From contig CAMPDV010001323.1 in the NCBI GenBank assembly GCA_946699065.1, positions 1 to 64,000 on the forward strand: DNA of 64,000 nt, read 5' to 3'. The notes beneath the pieces are model-generated. The model was not told the origin of the DNA. It did not search any database and saw nothing but the letters and a program-made list of their open reading frames with translations. This DNA comes from Loxodes magnus (lineage: Eukaryota; Ciliophora; Karyorelictea; Loxodida; Loxodidae). Shown here piece after piece: positions 1-12,357 of this stretch. The position numbers were made by a program, and so were the translations under genes. The number at the start of each line of letters is the position of its first letter. The stretch's first letter is position 1.

Positions 1-1262
1 GTAATTAGACAAAACTAGAAGTTAGAGAGAGATTTCTAAGAAAAGTGAGGTAGAAAAGCAAGTAAGAGAGTCTGAAGATCAGTTAGGTAATTAGAAAAAC
101 TAGAAGTTAGAGAGAGATTTCTAAGAAAAGTGAGGTAGAAAAGCAAGTAAGAGAGTCTGAAGATCAGTTAGGTAATTAGCACAAAACTAGAAGTTAGAGA
201 GAGATTTCTAAGAAAAGTGAGGTAGAAAAGCAAGTAACAGAGTCTGAAGATCAGTTAGGTAATTAGACAAAACTAGAAGTTAGAGAGAGATTTCTAAGAA
301 AAGTGAGGTAGAAAAGCAAGTAACAGAGTCTGAAGATCAGTTAGGTAATTAGGAAAAACTAGAAGTTAGAGAGATTTCTAAGAAAAGTGAGGTAGAAAAG
401 CAAGTAACAGAGTCTGAAGATCAGTTAGGTAATTAGACAAAACTAGAAGTTAGAGAGATTTCTAAGAAAAGTGAGGTAGAAAAGCAAGTAACAGAGTCTG
501 AAGATCAGTTAGGTAATTAGGAAAAACTAGAAGTTAGAGAGAGATTTCTAAGAAAAGTGAGGTAGAAAAGCAAGTAACAGAGTCTGAAGATCAGTTAGGT
601 AATTAGAAAAACTAGAAGTTAGAGAGAGATTTCTAAGAAAAGTGAGGTAGAAAAGCAAGTAACAGAGTCTGAAGATCAGTTAGGTAATTAGACAAAACTA
701 GAAGTTAGAGAGATTTCTAAGAAAAGTGAGGTAGAAAAGCAAGTAACAGAGTCTGAAGATCAGTTAGGTAATTAGCAAAACTAGAAGTTAGAAGAGAGAG
801 ATTTCTAAGAAAAGTGAGGTAGAAAAGCAAGTAAAAGAGTCTGAAGATCAGTTAGGTAATTAGAAAAACTAGAAGTTAGAGAGAGATTTCTAAGAAAAGT
901 GAGGTAGAAAAGCAAGTAACAGAGTCTGAAGATCAGTTAGGTAATTAGGAAAAACTAGAAGTTAGAGAGAGATTTCTAAGAAAAGTGAGGTAGAAAAGCA
1001 AGTAACAGAGTCTGAAGATCAGTTAGGTAATTAGACAAAACTAGAAGTTAGAGAGAGATTTCTAAGAAAAGTGAGGTAGAAAAGCAAGTAACAGAGTCTG
1101 AAGATCAGTTAGGTAATTAGACAAAACTAGAAGTTAGAGAGAGATTTCTAAGAAAAGTGAGGTAGAAAAGCAAGTAACAGAGTCTGAAGATCAGTTAGGT
1201 AATTAGAAAAACTAGAAGTTAGAGAGAGATTTCTAAGAAAAGTGAGGTAGAAAAGCAAGTAA
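1..1262. repeat. Satellite 1: tandem array of ~85-bp purine-rich units
   Basis: Fourteen full units and one partial unit run head to tail from the left edge of the window. Unit starts, marked by GTAATTAG, fall at 1, 87, 172, 259, 345, 429, 513, 599, 684, 768, 856, 941, 1027, 1113 and 1199, so lengths are 84 to 88 bp. Nearly all length change comes from two spots: the A-run after GTAATTAG and the number of AG dinucleotides before ATTTCTAAG. The + strand is mostly A and G. The array ends abruptly at about 1262 and continues beyond the left edge. The 1 to 4 bp length changes do not respect codons, so it is not a protein repeat. Confidence 0.97.
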
Positions 1263-1916
1263 AGTAGTCTAAATTTTCGAAAACATAAATCTAACAATAT
1301 AGAAAATTTGTATATGAATTATATAAAATTTTTTTCTCTTAGAATTTTTTTTATTTTATATATATTTGACTATACTATTTTTTGAATAATATTATTTTTT
1401 CTTTGTTTCAAATTTTTTTAATTCATGTATTTATGTTAAAAATTAACTATAAAAAACTTTTGATTTTATTTTTAAAATCAAGATTTCTTTAAAGATTGAC
1501 ATTTGTTGAAAAAAGCAAATGCCCTATGTTCAATAAATCAAAAGAAGATGAAAGCAGTAATGGGGGATTATGAAGAATGATCTGATTTAAGAAAAAAATG
1601 CATAAGAAATTTTTAAGAAATGTTATCAAATTGAATAGGACTTTGATTATTCACAAAAGAGTCAGGCTTCAAGAAAGGTTTTTTTACCGCAATTTCAGAG
1701 TAGGAGAGAAAATCTGAAGCGACATCTCTAACCACGCTCAGCTTTAATTAACCCACTTTTCAGTAGATTTATTAGATCTTCAGAGAATTATTTTTGAAAA
1801 TTTCTAAAAATGCAAAATGAAATAAACTTCTTTCCATACAACTTAATTCACTGAAAGAATAAATCTAATGCCTAATCATTAACGTGAACACGTTAAGATA
1901 AGAAATTAATTACTAC
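1263..1916. other. AT-rich spacer between satellite 1 and retroelement ORF
   Basis: The sequence right of the satellite is AT-rich and unique for about 650 bp. From about 1500 the + strand becomes purine-richer and may belong to the 5' part of the element that carries the zinc knuckle. I could not fix a reading frame. A short palindrome, AACGTGAACACGTT, lies near 1881. Confidence 0.5.
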
Positions 1917-2943
1917 ATGACTGAACTCAGCAATCATCCTTGTTTATTAGAATTAACTAGAGAATCAAGCAGACAGAAAATAAATTAAACTAATTCGCTG
2001 AGATTACTGAGAGTTCGTTTATAAAAATCTTTCTCACAACGATTCTATTGATATAGTGCCAGTAATTCAACCAGCAAAAAGAAATAAAATGAAGGAAAAA
2101 CCTAAATGCTGGTTCTGCAGAAAACCTGGTCATTTTGTAAGACATTGCTGGAAATATTAAAAAAAGCAAAATGAAGAAAATTAAAAAAATTAAAAAAAAT
2201 TGAATAAATTTAGCAGATTGTATGTTACTCAAGAAGTTAAAATTTATAGACTTAAGATAGCAAACGTAAAAAATTAGTAAATCGGTCCTGAAGAAAATAT
2301 ATGATTTAGACCCTTGTAAATAATTGGAATTGAACTAGATTTTAACCAAATTCCTTTAATAAAACCTGGAGAAAAAAGTAATAGTCGATATGTAATAATG
2401 AAGCATAAGACAGAAGAAGACTATGATGAATATATCCAGAATTCCTTTATTTTAACATTTATAAACATTATATCAGTGATGATCCTAATGAAAAGTGGTA
2501 TCACTTTAATTAATTATTATTATTATTATTCGATGTAGTATGAGGTACGGCTAAACTCGAAAAATTTATAAGAAAATAAGAAATAAAACATTGAATATAA
2601 GTAGATTAAATAGTAAAAGACTATATAAGTATAGTTTTAAAGCAGAGGAAAAAAGGATATCAAGAAGGAATAATTGATCGAAAGATAATATTGGAAAATA
2701 TTATAGGGCTGGAAAAGGTTAATTCATTTGAATATATAAAAACTTAATAAAAAGAAAAAGATATAGAAATAATTATGAAATGGAAATATAAGATAAAATT
2801 CAAAAGGCTTATAGTGAGGGAATAGTAAAAAGAAGAATAATAAATAGTAGAAGGAAGAAGAAGAATAACAAAGGATTGACGAAATAATAGAGGAATATTT
2901 ATTACCACAAGGTATCTTGGAGGAAGAATTTGTATTCAATTGA
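1917..2943 (+). CDS. Zinc-knuckle (CCHC) retroelement ORF, Gag/ORF1-like
   Basis: With TAA/TAG read as Gln this region encodes a CCHC zinc knuckle, C-X2-C-X4-H-X4-C, with Cys codons at 2107, 2116 and 2146 and His at 2131 (CWFCRKPGHFVRHC). Such knuckles bind nucleic acid and are typical of Gag and LINE ORF1 proteins. The knuckle frame runs from about 2041 to a TGA at 2941-2943; its end is acidic (IDEIIEEYLLPQGILEEEFV). ATG 1917 opens a plausible N-terminal segment, but in another frame, so an intron or frameshift lies near 2000-2040 and the start is uncertain. One or more in-frame TGA codons lie inside, to be read as Trp or as decay. A hairpin with a TTTAAT/poly-T tail follows the stop, as expected for an element 3' end. 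Confidence 0.55.
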
Positions 2944-2947
2944 CTTT

Positions 2948-2988
2948 TTATTGTGCTACGCGCACTTTAATCAAAGTTTTTTTTTTGC
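2948..2988 (+). repeat. Element 3'-end motif, copy 1: hairpin + TTTAAT + poly-T
   Basis: Nine or so bases after the stop of the zinc-knuckle ORF a perfect stem GTGC-TACGC-GCAC (about 2952-2964) is followed by TTTAATCAAAG and a run of T. Two other hairpins in the window (5733 and 33354) are followed by the same CTTTAA/AAAG/poly-T pattern. Stem-loops at the 3' end of LINE RNAs are recognised by the reverse transcriptase in several families, so a retroelement 3' terminus is the favoured reading. Confidence 0.45.
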
Positions 2989-2989
2989 A

Positions 2990-5730
2990 ATTTCTCCTGT
3001 TTTAAATCATATATTAAGATATATTATATTTTTTTATAGTAGATCAATGGTTTTTACGATAGTGCATTTTTTTATGCTGGATCAGCTTGCTTATTGCTGT
3101 TAAGTTTAAAATGTATTACAAATTAATTACTATTGTTAAGCTGTTAAATACCTATTTTAGTTCTATCAAAGTTTTCTTTGAAAGTCTTTTTCCATTTTTA
3201 CATTAGACCAAGAATCATCTTTAAAACTTGTTCCGTTTATTCTGTTCCGATAAAGTAAATTTTATAGCTAATTTAGGATTATAAAATTTCAATCAATATG
3301 AGACTTAATTTTTTGCACTTGGCTTACTTTCTTAATATTTTTGAATTTATTTATATTGGTAATTTACATGTCTTTTTCTTATTTTGAATAAGAGTTTTTT
3401 TCACTCCAATTATTCTCTTATAAAATTAAATTTGAAGTAGTGAAATTAATTATCTCTTAGTTATATTAAATCTATTTTTGTAGATATTTTATTATTCTCT
3501 TAAGTTTTAATATTATTTTAGATTCTTTATTGTGGTAATTTATTATATAATAAGAAAGATAATAAAATTAAAATTTTGTATTTAAAGTTTTATTATATTA
3601 ATCTTTATATTTTTCTTAATTATCTATTATTTAACTTTAATTTTATTTATATAGATTTTACTTTATTTTATTGAAATTAAATTATGTTTGAATTTTTAAT
3701 GTTGGTAACATAGTAATTTAAGTCTGGTTTAACTTAAATAGTTTCTAAATATTAATAGGGTTATAGTATGATTTGATAATGTAAATAATGAATATTTGTA
3801 TTATAATAGAGAATTAATTTTTAATGTTTTTTAGTTAATCTAAAGTACTTATAATAGCAAAATGAAATATTGTAGTTATGTTTATCTATTTAATATGCTA
3901 GCCTAAGCATTTTATTGTTATGCATAATTTTTGTTAATAATAGTATTTGTTTATTTACTCTAGCTATTATTTGGTTTGTTTAATGATGATATACTAATTG
4001 AATAATGAATAATTAGAGTAAATAAAGGTAATTTAATGAATTAATTGGTTATTAATTTAAATTAACTAAGTATATAAAGTTTTGATTGGTGTCTAATTTA
4101 AGTTAAACTTAAATAATATGGCTTCTAAAGTATTTGATAATTTAACTTATACTTATTTCTATATTATTACTTTCTTTTATTTTTCTTTTTGGTATTATTT
4201 TATTAATATTATAAAATATAGTTTTGAAATACTAATATAAACTAAAGATACCATTTACATTTATAATTTAAAGAAATATTTATGTTAAAATACTATAATT
4301 TAAAAGTTTAAATCATATTTCTGGTTTAAAGAACTAACTATTTAGTACATTTTTTAAATAAAACTATTAGTTTAGTATACTTCTTAAAAGATAAAAGCAA
4401 GCTATTTTATGTTAAATAGTTAATAGATTTAATTTAATAAATACAACATATTTATTTAAATATAAAGCTATTTTCATTTATTTTTAATTCATTTTATTAT
4501 TCAATTACATAATAATTAGATATGACCAATATATGTTATATCATATATTTATAATATCATTTTTAATTATTCATAGATTAAATATTTCTTATGCTATTTT
4601 AATTAACATATTAAATTTATATTTACTATCTAGAGAATATTATTTTGCTACTTTTCATTTATTTAAATATTACTATAGTTTAATAGAAATTTCATTATTT
4701 TTAAATTGCTAAATAATATTCTAATTATTTAATAATCATTAATTATACTTTATTTTTATTATTTTATTTTGCTTATTAGTATATTTAAAGCCTAAATATA
4801 CTAGTATTACCATGCTCCTTAATATTCAATTATAAAGGAATTATTTATAGACTATATATTATTTCTTTAGAGATTTAGTTATTATTATCTTATCATTTTC
4901 TATATCTATTTTACTTGTAACTTTTGCAATTTTTAATTTTCTTTTACTTATTTAAGTTTCATTTTTTTAATTAAATATTAAGATATAATCGAATTTGAAT
5001 ATACTCTAAAGCCTCTTTTAGTATTACAATTTTTTAATTTTTATTGAGCATATTAATATTAGATTTAATGAAGTATTTAATTTATGGCTTTTTCCTTTTA
5101 GCATTTATTTATCATCAAACAATTTTATAAAATTATATCTTAAATTATTTATATTAATATCAATTTAATCTTCATTCTTTTGTAATATTAATCATATATT
5201 TCTTCCTTGTATATTTAAATTTTAATAATATCAGCAAAATTTGATTTAAATAAGATTGAAATTTAGAAATATTATAAAATATTAAATTACTTAATATTTC
5301 CCTATTCTTAATATATTTTGCTTATAAATTTAAATTTTATATTTTAATTTATTTACCAAATTTATATTTATAACTGCATAGACTATTATTTTAATATTAA
5401 CTAGCTTTTTAATTAGATGGAGATTAGTTTAATTAATTTAAATTAGTTACTTTTAGTACTATAATTTATTTATTTTCCTTAATTTTTTTATTTATATGCT
5501 TTTAGTTTACTAAGCTTAGTTAATTTATATCATTAACATATTTTTATTATTCTTAATCTATTTATATTTCCCTTGTTTAAGCTTTTAGATTGGTTATTTG
5601 GAGAGAAATATCTTAATATTTTAAGATTAATAGTGTTGAGTGTTAATTAAGTAAATTTAATAAAAATTAAATTTGAAAAAACATTAGAGTAAAAATAAAA
5701 AAAGGCTATTATAAATAAATAAATTTTATT
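2990..5730. other. AT-rich region, no gene recognised
   Basis: About 2.7 kb of very AT-rich, mildly pyrimidine-biased + strand. I found no conserved protein motif or RNA gene. Open frames mean little here because only TGA could act as a stop. Confidence 0.6.
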
Positions 5731-5770
5731 ATAGAGCGCCTAGCACTCTCGTTGGTACGCAGCTCTTTAA
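5715..5770 (+). repeat. Element 3'-end motif, copy 2: AGAGC...GCTCT hairpin + TTTAA
   Basis: A stem AGAGC (5733-5737) pairs with GCTCT (5762-5766) around a 24-nt, partly self-complementary loop. It is preceded by ATAAATAAATAA and followed by TTTAA and an A-run. Copy 3 at 33354 shares the same preceding 12-mer, the outer stem, an inner GYAC...GGYAC arrangement and the TTTAA, while the loop differs. This looks like the terminus of a dispersed element. Confidence 0.5.
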
Positions 5771-5794
5771 AAAAATGTTTCATAATGACAAGAA

Positions 5795-5895
5795 TGTTTG
5801 TTACTGATAAAATTATCAGATACTGATAAACCTTGTTCAATACTGGTATAATTATTCAGTACTGATAAAAATGTTCAATACTGATATAATTTTAG
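5795..5895. repeat. Short imperfect repeats of TACTGATA
   Basis: At least five copies of the core TACTGATAAA or a one-base variant occur in about 100 bp, spaced 15 to 35 bp apart. They lie between the 5733 hairpin and the GC-richer island. Function unknown. Confidence 0.7.
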
Positions 5896-5924
5896 AATAC
5901 TCGTAATCTTTAATACTTGCTGGA

Positions 5925-6215
5925 GGTCCAAGGACATGGCAGGATTGTGTCTCATTGCATCGCCAAAGCAGAGGACGACATGTGTCAATTATGGGTACTT
6001 AAATTCCCCACCTCTGATGAAGCTCGCAATATTATTTCTTTTTCGTTCCAGAATTAAAAATAAACTAAGCCAAGCCAAGCCAGTGTCGAAGGTCTAAGAA
6101 TCTTATGTCTCGAGGCCAAACCAAAGCAGAGGAAGACATAAAGTCGATTATGGGTACTTAACTTCCCCAACCTCAGATGAAGATGACCTTGTTGTTCACC
6201 TTCGAACAACTATGG
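5925..6215. other. GC-richer island with a duplicated, foldable ~60-bp block
   Basis: This island stands out from its AT-rich surroundings. Block A (about 5962-6027) and block B (about 6119-6182) share CCAAAGCAGAGGA, then ATTATGGGTACTTAA, TTCCCC, CCTC and GATGAAG. In both copies GAGG can pair with CCTC, enclosing a second stem GGG/CCC, so the fold is kept while the spacer changes. A CCAAG repeat lies between them. It could be an RNA gene pair, the body of a short element, or a regulatory region. I recognise no known RNA family. Confidence 0.5.
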
Positions 6216-8290
6216 CTGTTTTAAAAAATAAAAAATATTAATAAAATATCTTTGATAGAACTAATTTAATATTAAATAAAATGATATATATCTCTTTATA
6301 AAAATTTAGAGATTTAATAAAGTTAGTAGAAATAAACTAAGAATATGTTAAATAAAAATTTAAAGCTTATAAAATTAAAAGAAATTAGGCTACTCAAAAA
6401 TCTATTTTAATTTTTTTTTTTTTATCAGTCATTTAAGACTTGGAAAATAAAATAAAATTTAAGAATAGGCTGCTAATCACTTAATTAAATTAAAAATGAA
6501 AAACATTTCTTTAAGATTAACTATTTAGCTAGTTTTAATAATTTTTTATATTAAACATCTTTATAGAACTGTTTATATAAAATGTATAAACTGCTATCAT
6601 AATAATCTTCTTTAAAAGAGTTAATTTAATTTTACAATTAAGCTTTTACCCACATTTATAATAAATTACTTTTTACTTTTTGCTGATTAAACTATTTCTC
6701 CTAATTTATGTTTTACTTAATTATAAAATTCTAGTTCTTTTTAATTTTAGAAAATAGCTTTAAAAATAATTTTAGATTTTATCAATAAATATATGTATTT
6801 TAATCTTGAAGGAATTTAGTTAGCAGTAATACAGCTTACTATATCAACTAATTAATCATTTTTTCTTTTAAAATTATCTTCACCTTTTTATTTATAAAAA
6901 TCAAAACTTATTAAATTTAGAGAACTAAAGAAATTAAGTAGTTTAATAGCATAGCTAACTTAATGAAAAATAAATTAAAATACTAAAGTCTAAAAGGATA
7001 TAAGATTAAAATAATAGTTAACTGCTTTAAATATAATTTAATTACTAAATAGTAAATAATATATCTATTAAAGTTTATAAATACAAGATTAGTAGATAAT
7101 ATTTATCATACTATCTATAGCATAGAACTATCTATATATGATAAATAAAATATTAAAATCATTTAAAAACATTAAATCAAAGATAAAGTTGTAATCAACA
7201 ATTAAAATCTTAATCCAATTTTAAACTAAAACTAATTATCTAAGAATAATATACACGGAGGCAATTAAATATCTTAAATAAATTTATAGAAATTTAATTG
7301 TTTTTTATTAAAGAAATTAATGAAATAAAATATAAAAAATAAAAGGAAATTAAAATATTTTTTTGCAAAAATACAATTAGATAAAAAGCAGTTATAGGTT
7401 AAATAAAATTCATTTAATAAATATTTGTTTAAGATTCCAAATAAGAAGAATATTCAATGATTATTTATAATCTAATAGTAATTTGTGCATGGTTAATTAA
7501 ATTAAATTTGTTATTTACAATAGATAAAATAGAAATTAAATTAAATCAAAAATATTTAAAAGATAAGAAAATTTTTCAAACATATAAAGAAAAAGAAGTT
7601 AGTTGCATAAATAAAATTAATTTTATTTAAAAAAATGTACAGAAAATAAAAATTGAAAGTTTAATATAAGGAATTAAAGGAATTTATCTCTTCTCAACCA
7701 ATTGATAACAATTAAGCTATGTAAAATAATTCAGATATATAATTTCAATATAAAGCAGCAAAGAAATTCTTTTTGTATAGAGTTAGAAAATTTAACTTTA
7801 AGTGTAATTAGTATATTAATTAATGCAGATCTAAAGTCTAAACAAACTTAATACTAAAAGTTTGTAACGAGATATGATATATAACTTGATAAAAAGTTAG
7901 GAACTTAAGGTCCTATAAACAAGAAGAAAGAGTAGGTAACAAATTAACTATAGCTTATTTTAATTAAAACAGTCAAAATGAAGAATTAGGTTAATAGTAA
8001 GAATAGAGTTAAAAATCTCATAGTCATATTTAAAGGTAGCTAAAGTAAAAAAAGATTTAAGGTAAATTAATCTTTTAAATATTAAAAACAACCAAACAAG
8101 AGATATAATAAATTACTAAAAAGTCTATTTTAAATTAAAATTAGCATCCTTAGCCTTTCTTTAAAATAAATTTGTCTTAATTTAAGAGGAAAATTTAATG
8201 TAGCTATCTTAACAATATAAGATGGATAGGGAGAAATAGGATCTACTAATTACACTTTGTAAAAGAGTAACTTGTGATAGACTAAAGAGT
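6216..8290. other. AT-rich region, no gene recognised
   Basis: Extremely AT-rich to about 7.9 kb, then gradually purine-richer on the + strand towards the coding-like region at 8.3 kb. I see no conserved motif. Confidence 0.55.
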
Positions 8291-8339
8291 GATGAGTTCT
8301 TTAAAATATTTTCTAATTTCTTTCACCTTCATAAGATAT

Positions 8340-10849
8340 AGATGAAGATTTAAAAGGATAAACAATAACCAGATCAATAACCTTTAAATTCATAGAGCAA
8401 GAATCGAGTAGAGGAAGAATGGCTGGATTTGAAACAATATTTCTAACTATCTAAGCTTTAAGTCTAAATTTGTTAAGGAATTTCACTACTGAGATTTCTT
8501 AGAAAGAAAACTAAACTTTCGAAGACTATAACTCAAGGTAAAATAATTCTACATCAGAATAAATGACAAGAAAAATACACTTCAAGTGAAAATAGAGCTT
8601 TTGACTGATGAAAAATAAATCTTTAGAGGAAGTAATTTTACTCGAGAGAGTAGAATGTTTCTAGTAGATTATTTAACCATATTTAAGATAAAATTAAGAT
8701 ATTAAAAGGTATTCAGAAAGGAGATACTAATAAAATTCAAATTCTAGCGAATTTTAAAAAAGTACTGGTACATAAAAGCAGATATCCAAGTTCAATGAAA
8801 GGTATCTTTATAATTCAATTAAGATAAGTTTGTTTAATAAGTCGGTGTGTTGGGGAATAATAGAATTGCTTTTCAAGTTTTGATATATGAGATCTTAAAA
8901 TAAAAACAAGCTAATATGACGTTATAATTATTTTCTAAGGAATATAACTTCTTAAGTAACTACTACATTAAGGAAAATAGGAAAATAAATTAAGTATTTT
9001 TAATAGGACACATTTGCAAAACTAGTCAATTTAGAGTTAACTTGATATTAATCCAAAACGAACATAATCATCTTAAAAACTTAAAAAATTGAGTAAGAAG
9101 TTTAGAAGATCTTTTTAAAACTCTGAAACTAAGGAAAAGATAAATAAGTACTCATAGAATAAAAAAATGAAATACACAAGTAGACGAAATCAATTAGCAT
9201 CTCAAAACATAAAAGAATAAAAGTTTGTACAAATTATCTAGGACTAAATCCTTTACATATTTCATTTAAGAGCATTTCTTAAAAGATCTTTTAAAACAGA
9301 ATTCCTCTTATAGAATTTTTGACATTGCAAGAAGCTTCAAGTGACCTTTTTTAGTTAAAAAAGACTTGCAATATTTAGAACGCTAAATAAATGCAAATAA
9401 AACCTTTTAATTGCTAGAAAAATGCGATTCTAAGCTTTAACGATGAATTTGGAGAGAAGAATAAATTCTAAAAAGCAACACGCAGACATTATGGGGAGAA
9501 CTCTGAATTATATATCAATAATAAACAACTCTGATACTAAACTGAATATTGAATCAATTGCTGGCTTAAATTCTTTCAAAAGCTGAAAATAATAGGGATA
9601 TATAATTAACAAGACTCCGAAAATTAGTTCTTTCTAGCTGTAAAAGAGGAGTGATGATATACCAGCCAATATTACAAATATTTCAAGTGCAAATTATAGA
9701 AACTTTTCCCTATTCTAAAGCAGAAAGAGCAATCTTTAATAATATTAGCAAGGCTTTCTAAGTCCTTAGAAGAAGAGCTAGTTTTCCTCAAAATATTTTA
9801 CAAATAGAAAGGAAATTTTCAGGGAAATAAATAGATTATTTTAGGATTACAATAACATTTTTTGATCGTACTACTAAAGAATGTAACCTAATGTATTCTC
9901 TCCTTAAGGTAACAAGTAGCAAATCACAGTAATTCAAAATAAAACCTTAATAAGTCAAAGTCTTACAATAGCGAAACAAGTGAAGAATTAAGGTAAGAAC
10001 AAACTTACTTAGAAAGAACATTTAAAGTAATCTTCTACAAGTATCTTCAACTTATCCTTAGAAGGAACTAACTAATCAAAAGCAAGAAAAGGAGATTTAC
10101 TAAAAGAATACCATCAGAATAAGAGAATACGTAATTACTCTTTATAATATCAGGATAATGTAAAAGCTAATCTTGGCGATCTTTAATAGCAAACATAAAA
10201 CATTCAGCCTTTGATTAATTATTTTAGACTCAATTAAATCAGATTCTTTAAGAATAAAATAATATAAAAGGTTATAATCAATTCCAATAGATTTCTTAAT
10301 ACGACATGTAACTAGAACAGATAATATTGAGATCCTTAGTGATGAATTAGCAATTTAAAACATTTTAACCTATTTTAAACTAGGCTATTAGTAAACTTGA
10401 ACGAGGTCTTGCTAATGGGATACTTAAAAAGAGATATTTATCGTAGCAGCTAAGTATAGTGTAAAGAGTATTTTAATGTCTAGAAGAAAAAGAAGGCAGC
10501 TTGTCTAATAATAGTATTTCCAAACTATCTTTTGTGCTGTGAAAGTGATAAAGTACAAGGAAGTGGAGAGATGATTAGAAACTTGCTGAAGTAAATCAAA
10601 TACTCTTAAAGAAACAAAAGCACTTCAAGAAATGGCTATTTGTATTCTACAAAGTAGCTAAATAAATTTAGCATTGAAATTTCTTCAGATAAAAGAGAAG
10701 AGTAAATATTACAGTAGAGACGACCTAAAGAGTAAACTTTCTTTATTTTTCTTATTCATCTTATAAAATCGATTAAAGATATTCTCCAAATAAAATGGTT
10801 AAACATGAAAAGACACTATAATAAAATAAGTTTAGAGGATTTGAAGTGA
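8340..10849 (+). CDS. Coding-like region, unknown protein, frame changes present
   Basis: The + strand is purine-rich and less AT-rich than its flanks. One frame is open, with TAR as Gln, from 8696 to 10270 (525 codons) and contains about four TGA codons, fewer than the eight or nine expected from base composition. The product would be basic and rich in Gln, Asn and Ser. A GT..AG segment of 20 nt (10271-10290), if removed, joins this frame to another that reads well to about 10490; a third frame reads to a TGA at 10847-10849. Upstream of 8696 a different frame reads best. I recognise no domain. Position-specific G counts do not choose cleanly between frames near 9.6 kb, so the model is tentative: a gene with tiny introns, a pseudogene, or sequence with indel errors. 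Confidence 0.35.
10271..10290 (+). other. Possible 20-nt intron
   Basis: GTTATAATCAATTCCAATAG starts with GT and ends with AG. Removing it joins the long upstream frame to the frame that reads well downstream. The length resembles the candidate intron in the kinase-WD40 gene (20 nt). No transcript evidence is available. Confidence 0.3.
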
Positions 10850-12357
10850 CTAACTTTAACTAAATTCGTATCAAAAGTATCTTATGTCATTATTACTTAA
10901 CTGTGAAGATTCTTTAATATTTATTTAAATTTATTAGTCTTTATTGAATTATATTACTAAGTAATCTTTCTAACTTTAATATCTTCGATATTAGATTTCA
11001 TTCTTCAATAAAATAATTCTTTATCATTTAACTGTCATTAATACATAATAAAATAAGTAAATCACTTTAAATAAAAAGATCTAAGCGACTCTTTATATAT
11101 TTAGGACTGGTTTTACATCATTAGTGTCTCTATTATACTCTTAAATAATTAAAAAATATTGTATTTATAAAATAGACATTTTAGTATATTAAAACCTGTT
11201 TTCAATGAAGAGATCTTTAATTTATCTTAGTATTATAAATATCCATCTTGTGAATGTTTAATAACAATCTACTAATTTAAAAAGCCTTAGAAAGTTATCT
11301 TTCATATAGTAGCATTTATTAACTTAATAGCTTCTATTATATATAATTAAACTAAATCTTATCTTATTAACATTTACAGCTTGTAGATTTATGATTATTA
11401 TTTATAGATATTCATTATCGATATTTTGTTTACTAAGTAATTATAGAGCTGTTTTTATAAATTGATATCATCTTTAAACAAAATATTACTTCTCTAACTT
11501 CTTCAGTTGCTACCCTAAAAAATCAATATTCTATCATCTAAATTGAAATACCTTAAGGTATTAAGACTATCAATTTAACTACCTTAGACTTTTCTTTCAG
11601 ATTCGATAGAAGGTTGTAAATATAAGATATAATGAGTAGAGTGGTATATTTATTAAGATGCTCTGCTATTGATACTAAAACTAGTAAATATGCTGCAATT
11701 TAGATACTAAAAGTTTTTAAACATAAGATACATGCTAAGAAGCTCTTAAAAGTAGAAAGTTATAAAGACTTCTTAAGCATAGAAACATATTAGTACTGTT
11801 CTGATATTAATCTATCTTAAGACAAGGAAATAGCAGATATATATATTCAATTTTTAGCTAAATTAGTGAGAATAGATAGAGCTGATTATTAATCATGATA
11901 ACTAGCCAATAATTGATTATTATAATTTGATATTCTCGTGATGTTATCAAAAGGAATTAGTCCTAAAGTTTTAAAGCCAATAGATGTTCTCAAGCAACTT
12001 TAAAGATTTTATTTAAAAAATTTTTGCATGATTATTATATCTTTTAAAGCTTTTACTTTATTCAATTAAAATGATAAACTTAATTTTATATTTTTCAGCC
12101 CTAGATTAATTTAAGTTGTGACTTAAATTAAATCAAAATATTTTTTAAAGTCTATTTAATTAAGTGACTATATCTCCTTATTTTTTTGAAGAACTTTTTC
12201 AAAATTATCTCTGAGCTCTCATAAGTAACTAGGCACTAAGAATTAAAAAATCTTATTATTTCATGTGATTTGTTTTTTACTCTTGTTTATTATATTTATT
12301 TATTTCTAATATTCTTTAATCCTCCAAATATTTTAAGGAGTTAGTGGCTAATTTTTT
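10850..12357. other. AT-rich intergenic region
   Basis: Lies between two coding-like regions that converge on it. AT-rich with mixed strand bias; the stretch at 11.5-11.9 kb is a little richer in GC but shows no recognisable motif. Confidence 0.45.

Noticed and set aside
1-1262. Satellite 1 as a CRISPR array or as a protein repeat
   Set aside because: No unique spacers between repeats, and 1-4 bp length changes break any frame.
5990-6182. C/D-box snoRNA (GATGAAG resembles a C box)
   Set aside because: No matching D box and terminal stem at the right distance could be found.
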